From VRUE01 sp963717375 (GTDB lineage: Bacteria; Actinomycetota; Thermoleophilia; Solirubrobacterales; 70-9), in contig OY970329.1 in assembly GCA_963717375.1 (NCBI GenBank), forward strand, positions 1,488,001 to 1,552,000: 64,000 nucleotides of DNA, read 5' to 3'. Positions 16,724 through 25,928 of the stretch are shown piece by piece. The translations under genes and the position numbers were made by a program. Within the stretch, counting starts at the first letter, position 1. Each line of letters opens with the position of its first letter. Below the pieces are notes generated by a model that did not search any database, had not been told where the DNA came from, and was given only the letters and a program-made list of their open reading frames with translations.

Positions 16724-17362
16724 ATGGAGAGAAGCGCACAGCCAGGCGCTGCGCCTAGTTTGCGACCGCCCGCGCGCATCCTCGTGCTCGCAACCGACGA
16801 GCTGACCGGCCCCGAGCTGGTCGAAGAGTTTTGCGCGCGCCTGCGCGACGTTGAGGCGGAGGTGATGGTGATCGCTCCGGCGGTGGAGAGGACTCCCTTC
16901 CACCACGCGCTCGGCGACGTCGACACCGCCGCGATGGAGGCCGGGCGGCGGCTGGAGACTTCCCTGGACGAACTTCGCCGGGCCGGGATCCCAGCCCTGG
17001 GCGAGATCGGCGACAGCGACCCGATAGTCGCCGCCGAGGACGCGCTCCGGTTGTTTGCCGCCGACGAGGTGTTGATCGTCGCCCATGCCGACGATCAGGC
17101 CCGCTGGTTCGAGAACGGTCTCTTCGAGCGGGCCAAGCAGGAACTGCGCCCGGCGGTGCGGATGCTCTCGGTCTGGCACGAGGAAGGCGAGCCGCCCCAC
17201 CTTGCCGGGGTCAAAGTGGCAGCGCCGGAAGCCGCGGTCGATCGGGAGCCGGACGCTTCCGCCAACCTGCCGCCGGCGACCCGCAACATCCTGGTCGCAG
17301 TCGTGGCCACGGTCGTTGCCGCCTTGCTGATCGCAATCGTGCTGATTTCGCTGCTTCATTAG
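16724..17362 (+). CDS. Usp-like alpha/beta protein with C-terminal TM anchor
   Basis: A 212-residue protein. Residues about 18-160 form an alternating beta/alpha domain (RILVLATDELTGPELVEEFCARL, AEVMVIAPA, SDPIVAAEDALRLFAADEVLIVAH) similar to universal stress protein halves. A polar linker leads to a hydrophobic helix (about 190-211, ILVAVVATVVAALLIAIVLISLL) at the very C-terminus, so it is tail-anchored with the domain in the cytoplasm. The usual ATP-binding Gly motif is not clear. It is preceded by a SigB-type promoter. Function inferred only as stress-related. Confidence 0.6.
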   Translation: MERSAQPGAAPSLRPPARILVLATDELTGPELVEEFCARLRDVEAEVMVIAPAVERTPFHHALGDVDTAAMEAGRRLETSLDELRRAGIPALGEIGDSDPIVAAEDALRLFAADEVLIVAHADDQARWFENGLFERAKQELRPAVRMLSVWHEEGEPPHLAGVKVAAPEAAVDREPDASANLPPATRNILVAVVATVVAALLIAIVLISLLH

Positions 17363-17372
17363 GCGCCGCTCC

Positions 17373-17398
17373 GTTTGCGCCGCAACGGCGACGGGTAG
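17373..17398 (+). promoter_or_regulatory. SigB-type promoter before DUF4235 gene
   Basis: GTTT at 17373-17376, a 16-base spacer and GGGTAG at 17393-17398. The GTG start at 17408 is 10 bases downstream, so the transcript would be nearly leaderless; no ribosome site is present. Confidence 0.5.
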
Positions 17399-17407
17399 CT
17401 CAGCCGC

Positions 17408-17680
17408 GTGAAGGTCCTCTTCGCTCCGATTGGCATCCTCGCCGGCCTCGCCGCCGGCCTCGCCGCGCAGAAGGGCTTCGAGCGGATCTGGGCGGTGATC
17501 GACGATGAGGACGCGCCCGAGGTGGAGGATCGCGCCGTCTCCTACCCGAAGCTCCTCGCCGCACTGGCGCTCGAGGGGGCGATCTTCCGCCTGGTCAAAG
17601 GCATGGTCGATCGCGGCGCCCGGGTCGGCTTCGCCTCGACCACCGGCTTCTGGCCGGGCGAGGACAACACCGCTCCCTAG
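17408..17680 (+). CDS. DUF4235 protein
   Basis: A 90-residue protein matching DUF4235: an N-terminal hydrophobic helix (MKVLFAPIGILAGLAAGLAAQKGFERIW), the DDEDAPEVEDR acidic stretch, LLAALALEGAIFRLVKGMVDRGARVGF and the WPGE end. It is a small membrane-associated protein common in actinobacteria, often with stress genes; the biochemical role is unknown. GTG start at 17408, nearly leaderless after a SigB-type promoter. Convergent with csbD across a hairpin. Confidence 0.8.
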   Translation: MKVLFAPIGILAGLAAGLAAQKGFERIWAVIDDEDAPEVEDRAVSYPKLLAALALEGAIFRLVKGMVDRGARVGFASTTGFWPGEDNTAP

Positions 17681-17690
17681 TGGGGAGCCG

Positions 17691-17723
17691 GGGCCGGAGA
17701 ACGGGCAGCTCTCGCTCCGGCCC
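17691..17723. terminator. hairpin between convergent DUF4235 and csbD genes
   Basis: Perfect 9-bp inverted repeat GGGCCGGAG (17691-17699) and CTCCGGCCC (17715-17723) with a 15-base loop, between two facing stop codons. It lacks a T-run but is well placed as a bidirectional terminator. Confidence 0.55.
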
Positions 17724-17734
17724 GGGCTGGAGGC

Positions 17735-17923
17735 TCAGGTCTTGCGTTCGAGGTCCGAGACCTCGGCGGCCTTGTCCTCGACCTTGTCCTGGGCGCGATC
17801 CAGCTGCTCCTTCTTCTCGCCCTTCTCCTCCTCGCGCTGACCCTGACGGCGCAGCGACGAGTCGCCGGCAAGATCGCCGGCCGCCTGCTTGGCCCTACCT
17901 GTGAGCTTGTCCAAGATGCCCAT
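17735..17923 (-). CDS. CsbD-like general stress protein
   Basis: A 62-residue, highly charged helical protein: MGILDKLTGRAKQAAGDLAGD, then repeats rich in Glu/Lys/Gln. This is the CsbD/YjbJ pattern (GKxKQxxGxLxGD). CsbD is a SigB-dependent general stress protein in Bacillus; its mechanism is unknown. Here a SigB-type promoter (GTTT, 15 bases, GGGTAC on the minus strand) lies about 40-65 bases upstream of the ATG, which agrees with that regulation. Confidence 0.8.
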   Translation of the reverse strand: MGILDKLTGRAKQAAGDLAGDSSLRRQGQREEEKGEKKEQLDRAQDKVEDKAAEVSDLERKT

Positions 17924-17963
17924 GTGTTCGGTCCTTTCGTTTGATCTGGTTGCCGAACCGGTG

Positions 17964-17988
17964 GTACCCCCGCTGCCATCCCGGAAAC
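17964..17988 (-). promoter_or_regulatory. SigB-type promoter of csbD
   Basis: On the minus strand GTTT (plus 17985-17988), a 15-base spacer and GGGTAC (plus 17964-17969), 41 bases before the csbD start. CsbD genes are known SigB targets in Bacillus, which strengthens the reading of this motif class in the region. Confidence 0.6.
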
Positions 17989-18025
17989 CGGCAAAGCCGA
18001 CGGCCAGCCGTCGATTGCGGCGCTT

Positions 18026-18943
18026 TTATCGGCGCGAAGCCCGCAGCCGGACCGTTGTGTGGCCGGGGCGAGAGCGGATCTGAACCAGGTCGCAGAGCTG
18101 GTTGGCGAGCCAGAGGCCGCGGCCGCCTTTCTGGGTAGGCGGCGGCCGCAGGCGGCCGGCCAGCGGCTCTTCGATCAAGCCGCCGTCCTCGAACTCGACC
18201 ATGAGGCGCCCGGAGTCCCGCCATGTGCGCAGGGTGCCGGCGCCACCGCCGTGGGCGACGCTGTTCGCCGCCAGCTCACTGGCGGCGATGACGAGGTCGC
18301 CGGTACCGGCGACAGTGAGACCGGCTCGTTCGGCGGCCCGCTTGACCCGGCGCCTCACCTCGGCCAGGCCGCCGCGATCGAACTCGAAGACCTCGACATC
18401 GGCAGGCTGAACACTCAGCTCGCCGGCGAAGCAGTCGCCGGCGGTGACGTATTCGCCGCTGCGCTCGCGCGCCCCGTCGTGGCAAACGGCGCTGTGGGAG
18501 TGGGTGACCTTTTCCAGCACATCGTCACCAAGGCCGCGGCCGTCGTAGGGGCAGAGCAGCGACCAGGCCGGCGGTGGCGAGAAGGCGACGTTGAGCAACG
18601 ACTCGTGGCGCTCGCACTCATCGATCTCAGCCGGCTCGCGCCCGGGCCAAACCGGTTCGCCGATGCCGCGAACCGGTCGGCCTTCGCTTTCGTCGACGAA
18701 GTCACGCCAGAAGGGGATGATCCGCGCCGGGTTGCGGCCCAGCTGCTCAATATCGGCGAAGCGAACGGCCGCCGCGTCGGTGCCGAGCTCGGCTTCGAGC
18801 AGCGTCGCCTTGGACCGGGTGACCGCGACAAGCGCCGGTTCGCCCGCTTCCAGGGCGCCGCGGAGGAACGGCACGGCACCGGCCAGGAAACTCTCGGCGT
18901 CTTGGTAGATCAGCGCCTCGTGCCTAAAACCGGACGGATTCAT
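18026..18943 (-). CDS. RsbA-like anti-sigma factor: MEDS sensor plus HATPase
   Basis: About 305 residues. The N-terminal half (about 5-165) is a MEDS domain opening FRHEALIYQDAESFLAGAVPFLRGALEAGEPALVAV, a DICT/methanogen-type sensory fold. The C-terminal part (about 190-305) is a GHKL ATPase: VIAASELAANSVAHGGGAG (N-box), FEDGG and GGRGLWLANQLCDLVQIRS. The same two-domain arrangement occurs in RsbA-type regulators of SigB/SigF factors. The start is uncertain; ATG 18943 places the MEDS domain at the very N-terminus, and ATG 18976 is the alternative. It probably belongs to the same partner-switching network as the RsbW-like protein at 8.8-9.3 kb. Confidence 0.8.
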   Translation of the reverse strand: MNPSGFRHEALIYQDAESFLAGAVPFLRGALEAGEPALVAVTRSKATLLEAELGTDAAAVRFADIEQLGRNPARIIPFWRDFVDESEGRPVRGIGEPVWPGREPAEIDECERHESLLNVAFSPPPAWSLLCPYDGRGLGDDVLEKVTHSHSAVCHDGARERSGEYVTAGDCFAGELSVQPADVEVFEFDRGGLAEVRRRVKRAAERAGLTVAGTGDLVIAASELAANSVAHGGGAGTLRTWRDSGRLMVEFEDGGLIEEPLAGRLRPPPTQKGGRGLWLANQLCDLVQIRSRPGHTTVRLRASRR

Positions 18944-19003
18944 GACCAATGCGCCGCTTCGTCTTGACGCTGGCATCGGTCCATGAGATGACTACATCGA
19001 CAG

Positions 19004-19030
19004 GTTTAGACGCTGAGTCAATTTGGGTAT
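19004..19030 (+). promoter_or_regulatory. SigB-type promoter before zinc-ribbon gene
   Basis: GTTT at 19004-19007, a 17-base spacer and GGGTAT at 19025-19030, the best match of the -10 part in this group. The ATG of the downstream gene is at 19073. Confidence 0.5.
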
Positions 19031-19253
19031 TGACTTTCTATTCGGGTTGTCTAATCGAGGAGCGCAGAGAAGATGTTCAGTTGTGAACGGTGCGGGAGCC
19101 GCTACAGCGCCATGCACGCGGCCACCTTGGAGAATTGCCCCCGTTGCCAGATCCGCGATCGGATCTCGGCACCACTCGCTTTCAAGGCATTTGAAACCAC
19201 TGAATTCCCGGAGAGGGCGGATTCCAAACCTTCGATGCCGCGCAGCCTGCCCC

Positions 19254-20291
<1,038 letters not shown>

Positions 20292-20310
20292 CCGCGACGA
20301 CCTTATAGGG

Positions 20311-20886
20311 CTACCCAGCCGCCGGCTCGTAGGTGAGCAGGGCGATGCCGGCTCCGATCGTCTTCGAGTCGACCAGGTTGAGCGGCTTCTTCGCGGTGAC
20401 GTCGCCGAAGAGGCGCTTGCCCTCGCCGAGCACGACCGGGAAGACCATTAGCCGCAGCTCGTCGACGAGGTCGTGCTCGAGCAGGCCCTGGACGAGCTGG
20501 GCGCTGCCGGCGACGAGGATCACGCCGTCGATCTCGCGATGCAGCTTCGCCACCTCGTCGGCGAGGTCGCCGCGCAGAATCGTCGTGTTTTCCCAGCTTG
20601 CCTCCTGCAGGGTCGAGGAGACGACGTACTTCGGCATTCCGTTCATCTTCTCGGCGAAGCCGGCACTGTCTTCCATCGTCGGCCAGGCGGCGGCGAAGCC
20701 CTCGTAGGTGACCCGGCCCAGCAGCTGCGCCTCGGCCTCGACGAGCTCGTCGAGCTTGAACTTGTCGCCCTCCTCGCCGCGGTCGATCTCGAAGGTCCAG
20801 CCGGCGTGCTTGTAGCCCTCGCCCCCGCCCGGCGCCTCGATCACGCCATCCAGAGAGACGAACTCGGTTACGACGATCTTGCCCAT
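20311..20886 (-). CDS. dihydrofolate reductase-like (RibD C-terminal domain) protein
   Basis: A 191-residue protein of the RibD-C/YwjB type: KIVVTEFVSLDGVIEAPGG, LLGRVTYEGFAAAWPTME, KYVVSSTLQEASWENTTIL, then DGVILVAGSAQLVQGLLEHDLVDELRLMVFPVVLGEGKRLF. The fold binds NADPH and a pterin-like substrate, but most such paralogues have no proven reaction. An AAAGGAG ribosome site precedes the ATG. Genes of this family are often found with YCII/ECF42 genes, as here (gap of 69 bases to the sigma gene). Confidence 0.85.
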   Translation of the reverse strand: MGKIVVTEFVSLDGVIEAPGGGEGYKHAGWTFEIDRGEEGDKFKLDELVEAEAQLLGRVTYEGFAAAWPTMEDSAGFAEKMNGMPKYVVSSTLQEASWENTTILRGDLADEVAKLHREIDGVILVAGSAQLVQGLLEHDLVDELRLMVFPVVLGEGKRLFGDVTAKKPLNLVDSKTIGAGIALLTYEPAAG

Positions 20887-20955
20887 GGTGATCTCCTTTG
20901 CTGGTTGATTGGATCTCTACCCCTACGACGAACGGGCAGTCGCCAAATCGACAGG

Positions 20956-22188
20956 TCACGAAATTTCTTTGCTGCCCTGCCTGAGCCGGGCCGCCTGGGT
21001 CAGGAGGTAGCGCTGCTCGGGCAGGCTGGCGGTGCGGTTCGCGGCCACCTCGTACTCCACGATCGCCGCCTCGGCCTCGCCGTCGATCTCGAGCAGGTGC
21101 GCCCGCGTGGCGTGCAGCCGGTGGTGGCCGCCTAGCGACCCCTCCAATGGCTCCAACAGCTTGAGCCCGGCGCCGGGACCATCGACCATCGCGGCAGCGA
21201 TCGCGCGGTTGAGCGTCACCATCGGGTTGTCGGTCATCCGCTCCAACAGGCCGTAGAGGGCGAGGATTTCACGCCAATCGGTGTCCTCGGCCCGGGCCGC
21301 CTGGTCGTGGACCGCGGCGATTGCCGCCTGCAGCTGATACTCGCCGATCGAGCCCCGCGACCAAGCGGCGCCGATCAGCGCCACGCCCTCGGTGATCAGG
21401 CCCTGGTCCCAGAGTGTGCGGTCTTGCTCCGCCAAGGGGATCAGGCCGCCGCTGGCGTCGGCCCTCGCCGGGCGGCGCGCCTCGCTGAGCAGCATCAGCG
21501 CCAGCAGGCCGGCGACCTCGGGATCGTCGGGCAGGGCCAAACGCACGGCACGGAGGAGGCGGATCGCCTCGGTTGAGAGCTCCCTGCGGGCCAGCTCCAG
21601 GCCACCGCTGCTGAGGTAGCCCTCGTTGAAGATCAGGTAGAGGACGTGGAGCGCCGAGCGCAGCCGCTCGGCTCGTTCCTCCCCCGTCGGCATCGCGAAG
21701 GAGGCGCCCGATGCTTTGACGCTCTGCTTGGCGCGGCTGATCCGCTGCGCCATCGTCGCCTCGGGGACGAGGAAGGCGACGGCGATCTCCGCTGTCGTCA
21801 ACCCACCCACCGCGCGCAGGGTGAGCGCGATCGCCGAGGCGGGCGTCAGCTCCGGATGGCAGCACATGAAGATCAGCGCCAGGGCGTCGTCGCCCTCGGG
21901 AACCGGTCGCGGGTCCGCCAGCTCCAGCGACGCCACCTCCTGCTCACGCAGGCGGCGTGCCTCGTCGCTGCGAATCCGGTCGGTCATCCGCCGCGAGGCG
22001 ACGTGGATCAGCCAGCCGGTCGGGCTCTCCGGAATTCCCCGCGCCGGCCACTGCTCGGCCGCTTCGATCAGGGCCTCCTGCACCGCGTCCTCGGAGTCGG
22101 CGAAATCGCCGAAGCGACGGACGACCGCGGCGAGGGCCCGCGGCGCGGCTTCGCGCAGCAGACCCTCGATCTCTATCGAGCCGCTCAC
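20956..22188 (-). CDS. ECF42-type sigma factor with long C-terminal extension (copy 1)
   Basis: A 410-residue sigma factor. Region 2 is at about 20-85 (FADSEDAVQEALIEAAEQWP, WLIHVASRRMTDRIRSDEA). Region 4 is at about 120-170 (LTLRAVGGLTTAEIAVAFLVPEATMAQRISRAKQ). A DUF6596/TPR-like extension of about 220 residues includes LHVLYLIFNEGYL. This is the ECF42 group, which is genetically linked to DGPF (YCII) proteins instead of an anti-sigma factor. Its ATG overlaps the upstream DGPF gene stop by 4 bases (ATGA). The paralogue at 40.9-42.1 kb is 411 residues. Confidence 0.85.
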   Translation of the reverse strand: MSGSIEIEGLLREAAPRALAAVVRRFGDFADSEDAVQEALIEAAEQWPARGIPESPTGWLIHVASRRMTDRIRSDEARRLREQEVASLELADPRPVPEGDDALALIFMCCHPELTPASAIALTLRAVGGLTTAEIAVAFLVPEATMAQRISRAKQSVKASGASFAMPTGEERAERLRSALHVLYLIFNEGYLSSGGLELARRELSTEAIRLLRAVRLALPDDPEVAGLLALMLLSEARRPARADASGGLIPLAEQDRTLWDQGLITEGVALIGAAWSRGSIGEYQLQAAIAAVHDQAARAEDTDWREILALYGLLERMTDNPMVTLNRAIAAAMVDGPGAGLKLLEPLEGSLGGHHRLHATRAHLLEIDGEAEAAIVEYEVAANRTASLPEQRYLLTQAARLRQGSKEIS

Positions 22189-22586
22189 CCCTTGAGGCGG
22201 GGGGCGCTCATCACCTCGCGCACCTCGATCTCCTGCTCGATCGGGACACCGCCGGGGCCGGGTGCCGCCGAGCCCTTGGCGGCGATTTCAATCGCCCGCT
22301 CGGCCGACTCGACGTCGACCATGCGGTAGCCGGCCAGAAGCTCCTTGGACTCCGGGAAGGGCCCGTCGGTGACGACCGGCGCGCCGGCGCCGGCGTGGAC
22401 GACGAACTTGGCCATCTCCGGCGCGGTCAGCGCCTGCGCGTCGACCAGCTCGCCGCGCTCGCTCAGCTCGTCGTTGAGCTCCCGCTGGTAAGCGATGTGC
22501 GCCTCGATCTCCTCTGGCGTCCAGGTACTCATCGGCCCGACATCGGCCTTGACGCCCCCATAGGCCTGCAGCAGCATGAACTTCAT
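22185..22586 (-). CDS. YCII/DGPF-domain protein, partner of ECF42 (copy 1)
   Basis: A 133-residue ferredoxin-like protein starting MKFMLLQAYGG, with the diagnostic VVTDGPFPESKELLAGYRMVDVES motif. DGPF proteins accompany ECF42 sigma factors and may act as their sensors or regulators; the chemistry is unknown. A GGAGAT ribosome site is present before the ATG, and the gene overlaps the sigma gene by 4 bases. Copy 2 at 40.5 kb shares the same motif but is otherwise quite different. Confidence 0.85.
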   Translation of the reverse strand: MKFMLLQAYGGVKADVGPMSTWTPEEIEAHIAYQRELNDELSERGELVDAQALTAPEMAKFVVHAGAGAPVVTDGPFPESKELLAGYRMVDVESAERAIEIAAKGSAAPGPGGVPIEQEIEVREVMSAPRLKG

Positions 22587-22986
22587 CTCGATCTCCTTTG
22601 CTCGTCGCGCCCATTTGCGGCGCGTTCACCAGTAGGTCGGAGCCGCGGCTCCATTCTCGACATCGCCGCTGAAATGCGTTGCGCGCATGCAAAACATGGG
22701 GCCGATCCCAACCCAACGCTGGATGACCGGGACCGGCCCGCCACACCTTTATGCGTGCTTGTAGACCTGCACGCTCGGGTGGACCGAGTCCACTTTCTTG
22801 ATCATCATCCGTGCTCACCTCCCTCCCCGCCGTCGTCATCCCGGCGGTTTGCCGGGACGGGGAAGGTCGATGGTAGGGATTGCCCGAGTATCGGATTTAT
22901 CTCTAGCGAAAGCGAACGTTCCGCCTAAAAACGCCTATGCTCCGCCTCGCCTGAGTAGCCAACGAAACGCTGATCGGAGGGATCAC
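22587..22986. other. 400-base intergenic region between divergent genes
   Basis: This gap holds the promoter side of the DGPF-ECF42 operon (left), a possible 19-codon gene on the minus strand (22749-22808), and the leader of the ArsR-like gene (right). The right part, about 22890-22940, is AT-richer (GAGTATCGGATTTATC) and probably contains that promoter. No other reading frame, repeat or RNA was recognised. Confidence 0.4.
22749..22808 (-). CDS. possible 19-aa peptide gene
   Basis: ATG-ATG at 22808 opens a frame of 19 codons, MMIKKVDSVHPSVQVYKHA, ending in TAA. Directly upstream is an unusually strong ribosome site, GGAGGGAGGTGAG, spaced about 5 bases from the ATG. Such a site without a gene would be surprising in an intergenic region. 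The peptide has no signal or TM segment, and no RiPP-maturation enzyme is nearby. It may be a leader peptide, a microprotein or chance. Confidence 0.35.
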   Translation of the reverse strand: MMIKKVDSVHPSVQVYKHA

Positions 22987-23622
22987 GTGGCGGGTACAAC
23001 CACCAAACCGGGGCAGAAGCGGAGCATCGAGGAGGCAGTGTCCTACGGGGTGGGGCACCGCATACGGATCGAAGTGCTGGCCCTCCTCAACGAAGAGACC
23101 CGCAGTCCGAGCGAGCTCGCCAAGCTGACCCGCCAGCCGATCACGACGATCGGCCACCACATCAAGGAACTGGTCAACTCGGGCTGCATCGAACTGGCCC
23201 GGATCGAAAAGGTCCGCAACGTCGACCAGCACTTCTACCGCGCTGTCGAGCTGCCCTTCATCAGCGATGAAGAAGCCGAAGACCTGCCCTTCGAGGTTCG
23301 CCAGGAATACGCGGCGGTGATCCTCCAGGCGCTGATGGCCGAGGGTCTGGCCGCACTCTGGGCCGGCAAGCTGAGCAGCGATCCGGTCTGGATGAGCTGG
23401 CGTTGGTTCAACCTCGACGCGCGCGGGCAGCTCGAGGCCCAGGAAGAGCAGGCCGCGTTCTGGGAGCGGATCAAGGAGATCGAGGCAAGGGCGACGCACC
23501 GGGCCGCCGAGTCGGGAGAGACCACCACCTCGACCATCGTCGCCGCGCTTGGCTTCGAGCGGTTCCGGGCGGTCGAGACAACCGCTCCGGCGATGCACCG
23601 CCTGGCCCCAGGGAAAAACTGA
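22987..23622 (+). CDS. ArsR-like winged-helix transcriptional regulator
   Basis: A 211-residue protein. GTG 22987 is chosen for its GGAGGG ribosome site. Residues about 20-85 form a winged helix (RIEVLALLNEETRSPSELAKLTRQPITTIGHHIKELVNSGCIELARI), followed by a wing with NVDQHFYRAV. The rest (about 90-211) is helical with several Trp and is likely a ligand or dimer domain. The ligand is unknown. The 110-aa regulator downstream has a similar winged helix, suggesting a related pair. Confidence 0.75.
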   Translation: MAGTTTKPGQKRSIEEAVSYGVGHRIRIEVLALLNEETRSPSELAKLTRQPITTIGHHIKELVNSGCIELARIEKVRNVDQHFYRAVELPFISDEEAEDLPFEVRQEYAAVILQALMAEGLAALWAGKLSSDPVWMSWRWFNLDARGQLEAQEEQAAFWERIKEIEARATHRAAESGETTTSTIVAALGFERFRAVETTAPAMHRLAPGKN

Positions 23623-23700
23623 CTATCGGCGAAAGCTCTTTCGAGAAGTCGGTATAGACCGGGCGGTTCCGATCTGAAACCGTTCACTACTCAAAGTCCA

Positions 23701-24033
23701 ATGAGTGAATCTGCCTCCATAACGAAGCTTTCCCCCAAGTCGCTCCGGCCTGAGGAGGGCGGGAGCGCGCGCCTCGACTGGGGGGCGCTGCTCTCCCGCT
23801 CCATCCACCCGACCAGGCTCTGGATCATCGAAGCGATGCGGGTAATCGACCGGCCGCTGTCGGCCTCCGAACTGGAGGACGTCTTCGAGCGCAAACAGAC
23901 CACCTCGGCGATCTCCTACCACATGACAACGCTGGCCAAGATCGGCATCGTCGAACAGGTGGAAATGCAGCAGGTGCGCGGCGCCTGGAAGCGCCTCTAC
24001 GTCTTCACCCCCGCGGTAAAGCCGGCGCGCTAG
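23701..24033 (+). CDS. ArsR-like winged-helix regulator, 110 aa
   Basis: A 110-residue winged-helix protein: LLSRSIHPTRLWIIEAMRVIDRPLSASELEDVFERKQTTSAISYHMTTLAKIGIVEQVEMQQVRGAWKRLYVF. It is similar in design to the regulator 78 bases upstream but lacks its C-terminal domain. Its TAG overlaps the stop of the convergent kup gene by 4 bases (CTAG). Targets are unknown; autoregulation or control of the neighbouring genes is possible. Confidence 0.7.
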   Translation: MSESASITKLSPKSLRPEEGGSARLDWGALLSRSIHPTRLWIIEAMRVIDRPLSASELEDVFERKQTTSAISYHMTTLAKIGIVEQVEMQQVRGAWKRLYVFTPAVKPAR

Positions 24034-25928
24034 AGCTCGATCTGGGAGCCGATCGCGACCGTGCGGTCGCGGGGCAGGCGGAAGTACTCGACCGGGCTGG
24101 CGGCGTTGCGGGACATCGCTACGAAGAGGCGCTTGCGCCAGGCCCGCATGCCGGCGGCGCGGGTGGGCAGGATCGAGACCTGGGAGAGGAAGTAGACGGT
24201 GGTCTCGGGATCGACGTCAGCCTCCAGGCCCGCCTCGCAGGCCAGGGCCAGCGTGCGCGGCACGTCGAGGGTGTCCTGGAAGCCGAAGCGGGCGGTCAGG
24301 TGGCTAATGCCGTCGTCGTCGTAGCCGAGGTTGTCGATGGCCAGGCGCTCAGACTCCGGCACATAGGGCGCCCTGGTCGTCTCCAGCGAGATGATCACCA
24401 CCGCTTCGTGCAGGGCGCGGGTGTGCTCGACGCTCGCCCGCAGCGCCAGCGGTGTGGTTTCGCGGCGGGCGTTGAGGTAGACCGCCGCGCCGGGGACGCG
24501 GGCCGGCGGCGGCTCCATCGCCCGCAGCTCCCCGACGAACGAACGCAGGCTGCCCTCCTCCTCGATTCGCCGGCTGCGAACGGTCTCGCTGCCGCGCTTC
24601 CAGGTGCTGAGCACGGCGAACAGGGCGACCCCGATCGTGAGCGGGAACCAGCCGCCGTGCGCGGCCTTGGTCAGGTTGGCGCCGAGGAAGGCGAAGTCGA
24701 CGGTGAAGAAGACGAACGCGCCCAGCGCCACCATCCAGGCCGGCTTGCGCCAGAGCGTCCGCACGACGACGAGGAAGAGCAGGGTGTCGACGGTCATCGT
24801 GCCGGTGACCGCGATCCCGTAGGCCGAGGCCAGGCGGGTCGAGGAGCCGAAGCCGATGACCAGGGCGATCACCGCGGCGAGCAGCGTCCAGTTGATCGCC
24901 GGCGCGTAGACCTGGCCGATCTCCCGGGCCGAGGTGTGGCGGATCGTCAGCCGCGGCAGGAAGCCGAGCTGGACCGCCTGGCGGGTCACCGAGAAGGCGC
25001 CTGAGATCACCGCCTGGGAGGCGATCACGGTCGCCACCGTCGCCAGCACGACCATCGGGATCCGGCCCCAGTGCGGGATCAGCAAGAAGAAGGGGCTGCC
25101 GATCGCGCTCGGTTCGCCGAGGATCAGCGAGCCCTGGCCCATGTAGTTGAGCGTCAGCGCCGGGAAGACGACGAAGAACCAGGCGCGGCTGATCGGCGCG
25201 CGGCCGAAGTGGCCCATGTCGGCGTAGAGCGCCTCGGCCCCGGTCAGGGTGAGGACGATCGCCCCAAGCGCGATGAAGGCGATGCCGAAGTGGGCGCCGA
25301 AGAACTCGAGCCCGTAGCTCGGCGAGAGCGCTTTGAGGATCGCCGGGTGGGCGACGACGCGGCCGAGCCCGGCGGCCGCGATGACGGCGAACCAGACCAC
25401 CATCACGGGGCCGAACAGGCGCCCGATCACATGCGTGCCGAAGCGCTGGATCGCGAACAGCGCGACGAGGACCGCGATCGTGATCGGCACCACCAGCGAG
25501 CCCAGGCTCGGCACCGCGATCTTCACCCCCTCGACCGCGGAGAGCACCGAGATCGCCGGCGTGATCATCCCGTCGCCGTAGAAGAGCGCCACCCCGAACA
25601 TGCCGAGGCCGATCAGGACGGGCTTCAGCCGCGAGCCGCGCAACTTCACCGTCTCGACCAGCGCGATCAGCGCCAGGATCCCGCCCTCGCCGTCGTTGTC
25701 CGCCCGCATGATCAGCAGCACGAACTCGATCGAGACGATCAGCGTGACCGACCAGAAGACGAGCGAGATCACCCCGTAGACGTCAACTTCGGTCGGCTTC
25801 ACCGCCTGGTGGTCGGCCGAGAAAACCGTCTGCAGCGCGTAAAGCGGGCTGGTGCCGATATCGCCGAAGACGACGCCGAGCGCCCCCAGTGCAAGCAGCG
25901 CCATCCCGGCCTGCCGGCGGTTGCTCAT
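24030..25928 (-). CDS. kup: Kup-family potassium uptake transporter
   Basis: About 632 residues from ATG 25928. The first 440 hold 12 hydrophobic helices and the Kup signature GVVFGDIGTSPLYALQTVF, plus DNDGEGGILALIALV and YGDGMITPAISVLSAVEG. The C-terminal 190 residues are a soluble cytoplasmic domain. It imports K+ with H+. The frame stays open upstream of 25928 to 26060, but that part is Arg/Pro-rich and non-homologous; a GTG at 25946 is possible. The 207-base gap to the divergent MpsC gene contains two perfect small hairpins and may be a regulated leader. Confidence 0.9.
   Translation of the reverse strand: MSNRRQAGMALLALGALGVVFGDIGTSPLYALQTVFSADHQAVKPTEVDVYGVISLVFWSVTLIVSIEFVLLIMRADNDGEGGILALIALVETVKLRGSRLKPVLIGLGMFGVALFYGDGMITPAISVLSAVEGVKIAVPSLGSLVVPITIAVLVALFAIQRFGTHVIGRLFGPVMVVWFAVIAAAGLGRVVAHPAILKALSPSYGLEFFGAHFGIAFIALGAIVLTLTGAEALYADMGHFGRAPISRAWFFVVFPALTLNYMGQGSLILGEPSAIGSPFFLLIPHWGRIPMVVLATVATVIASQAVISGAFSVTRQAVQLGFLPRLTIRHTSAREIGQVYAPAINWTLLAAVIALVIGFGSSTRLASAYGIAVTGTMTVDTLLFLVVVRTLWRKPAWMVALGAFVFFTVDFAFLGANLTKAAHGGWFPLTIGVALFAVLSTWKRGSETVRSRRIEEEGSLRSFVGELRAMEPPPARVPGAAVYLNARRETTPLALRASVEHTRALHEAVVIISLETTRAPYVPESERLAIDNLGYDDDGISHLTARFGFQDTLDVPRTLALACEAGLEADVDPETTVYFLSQVSILPTRAAGMRAWRKRLFVAMSRNAASPVEYFRLPRDRTVAIGSQIEL

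Noticed and set aside
22749..22808. RiPP precursor peptide
   Set aside because: No radical SAM, lanthipeptide or other maturation enzyme, and no transporter, is adjacent.
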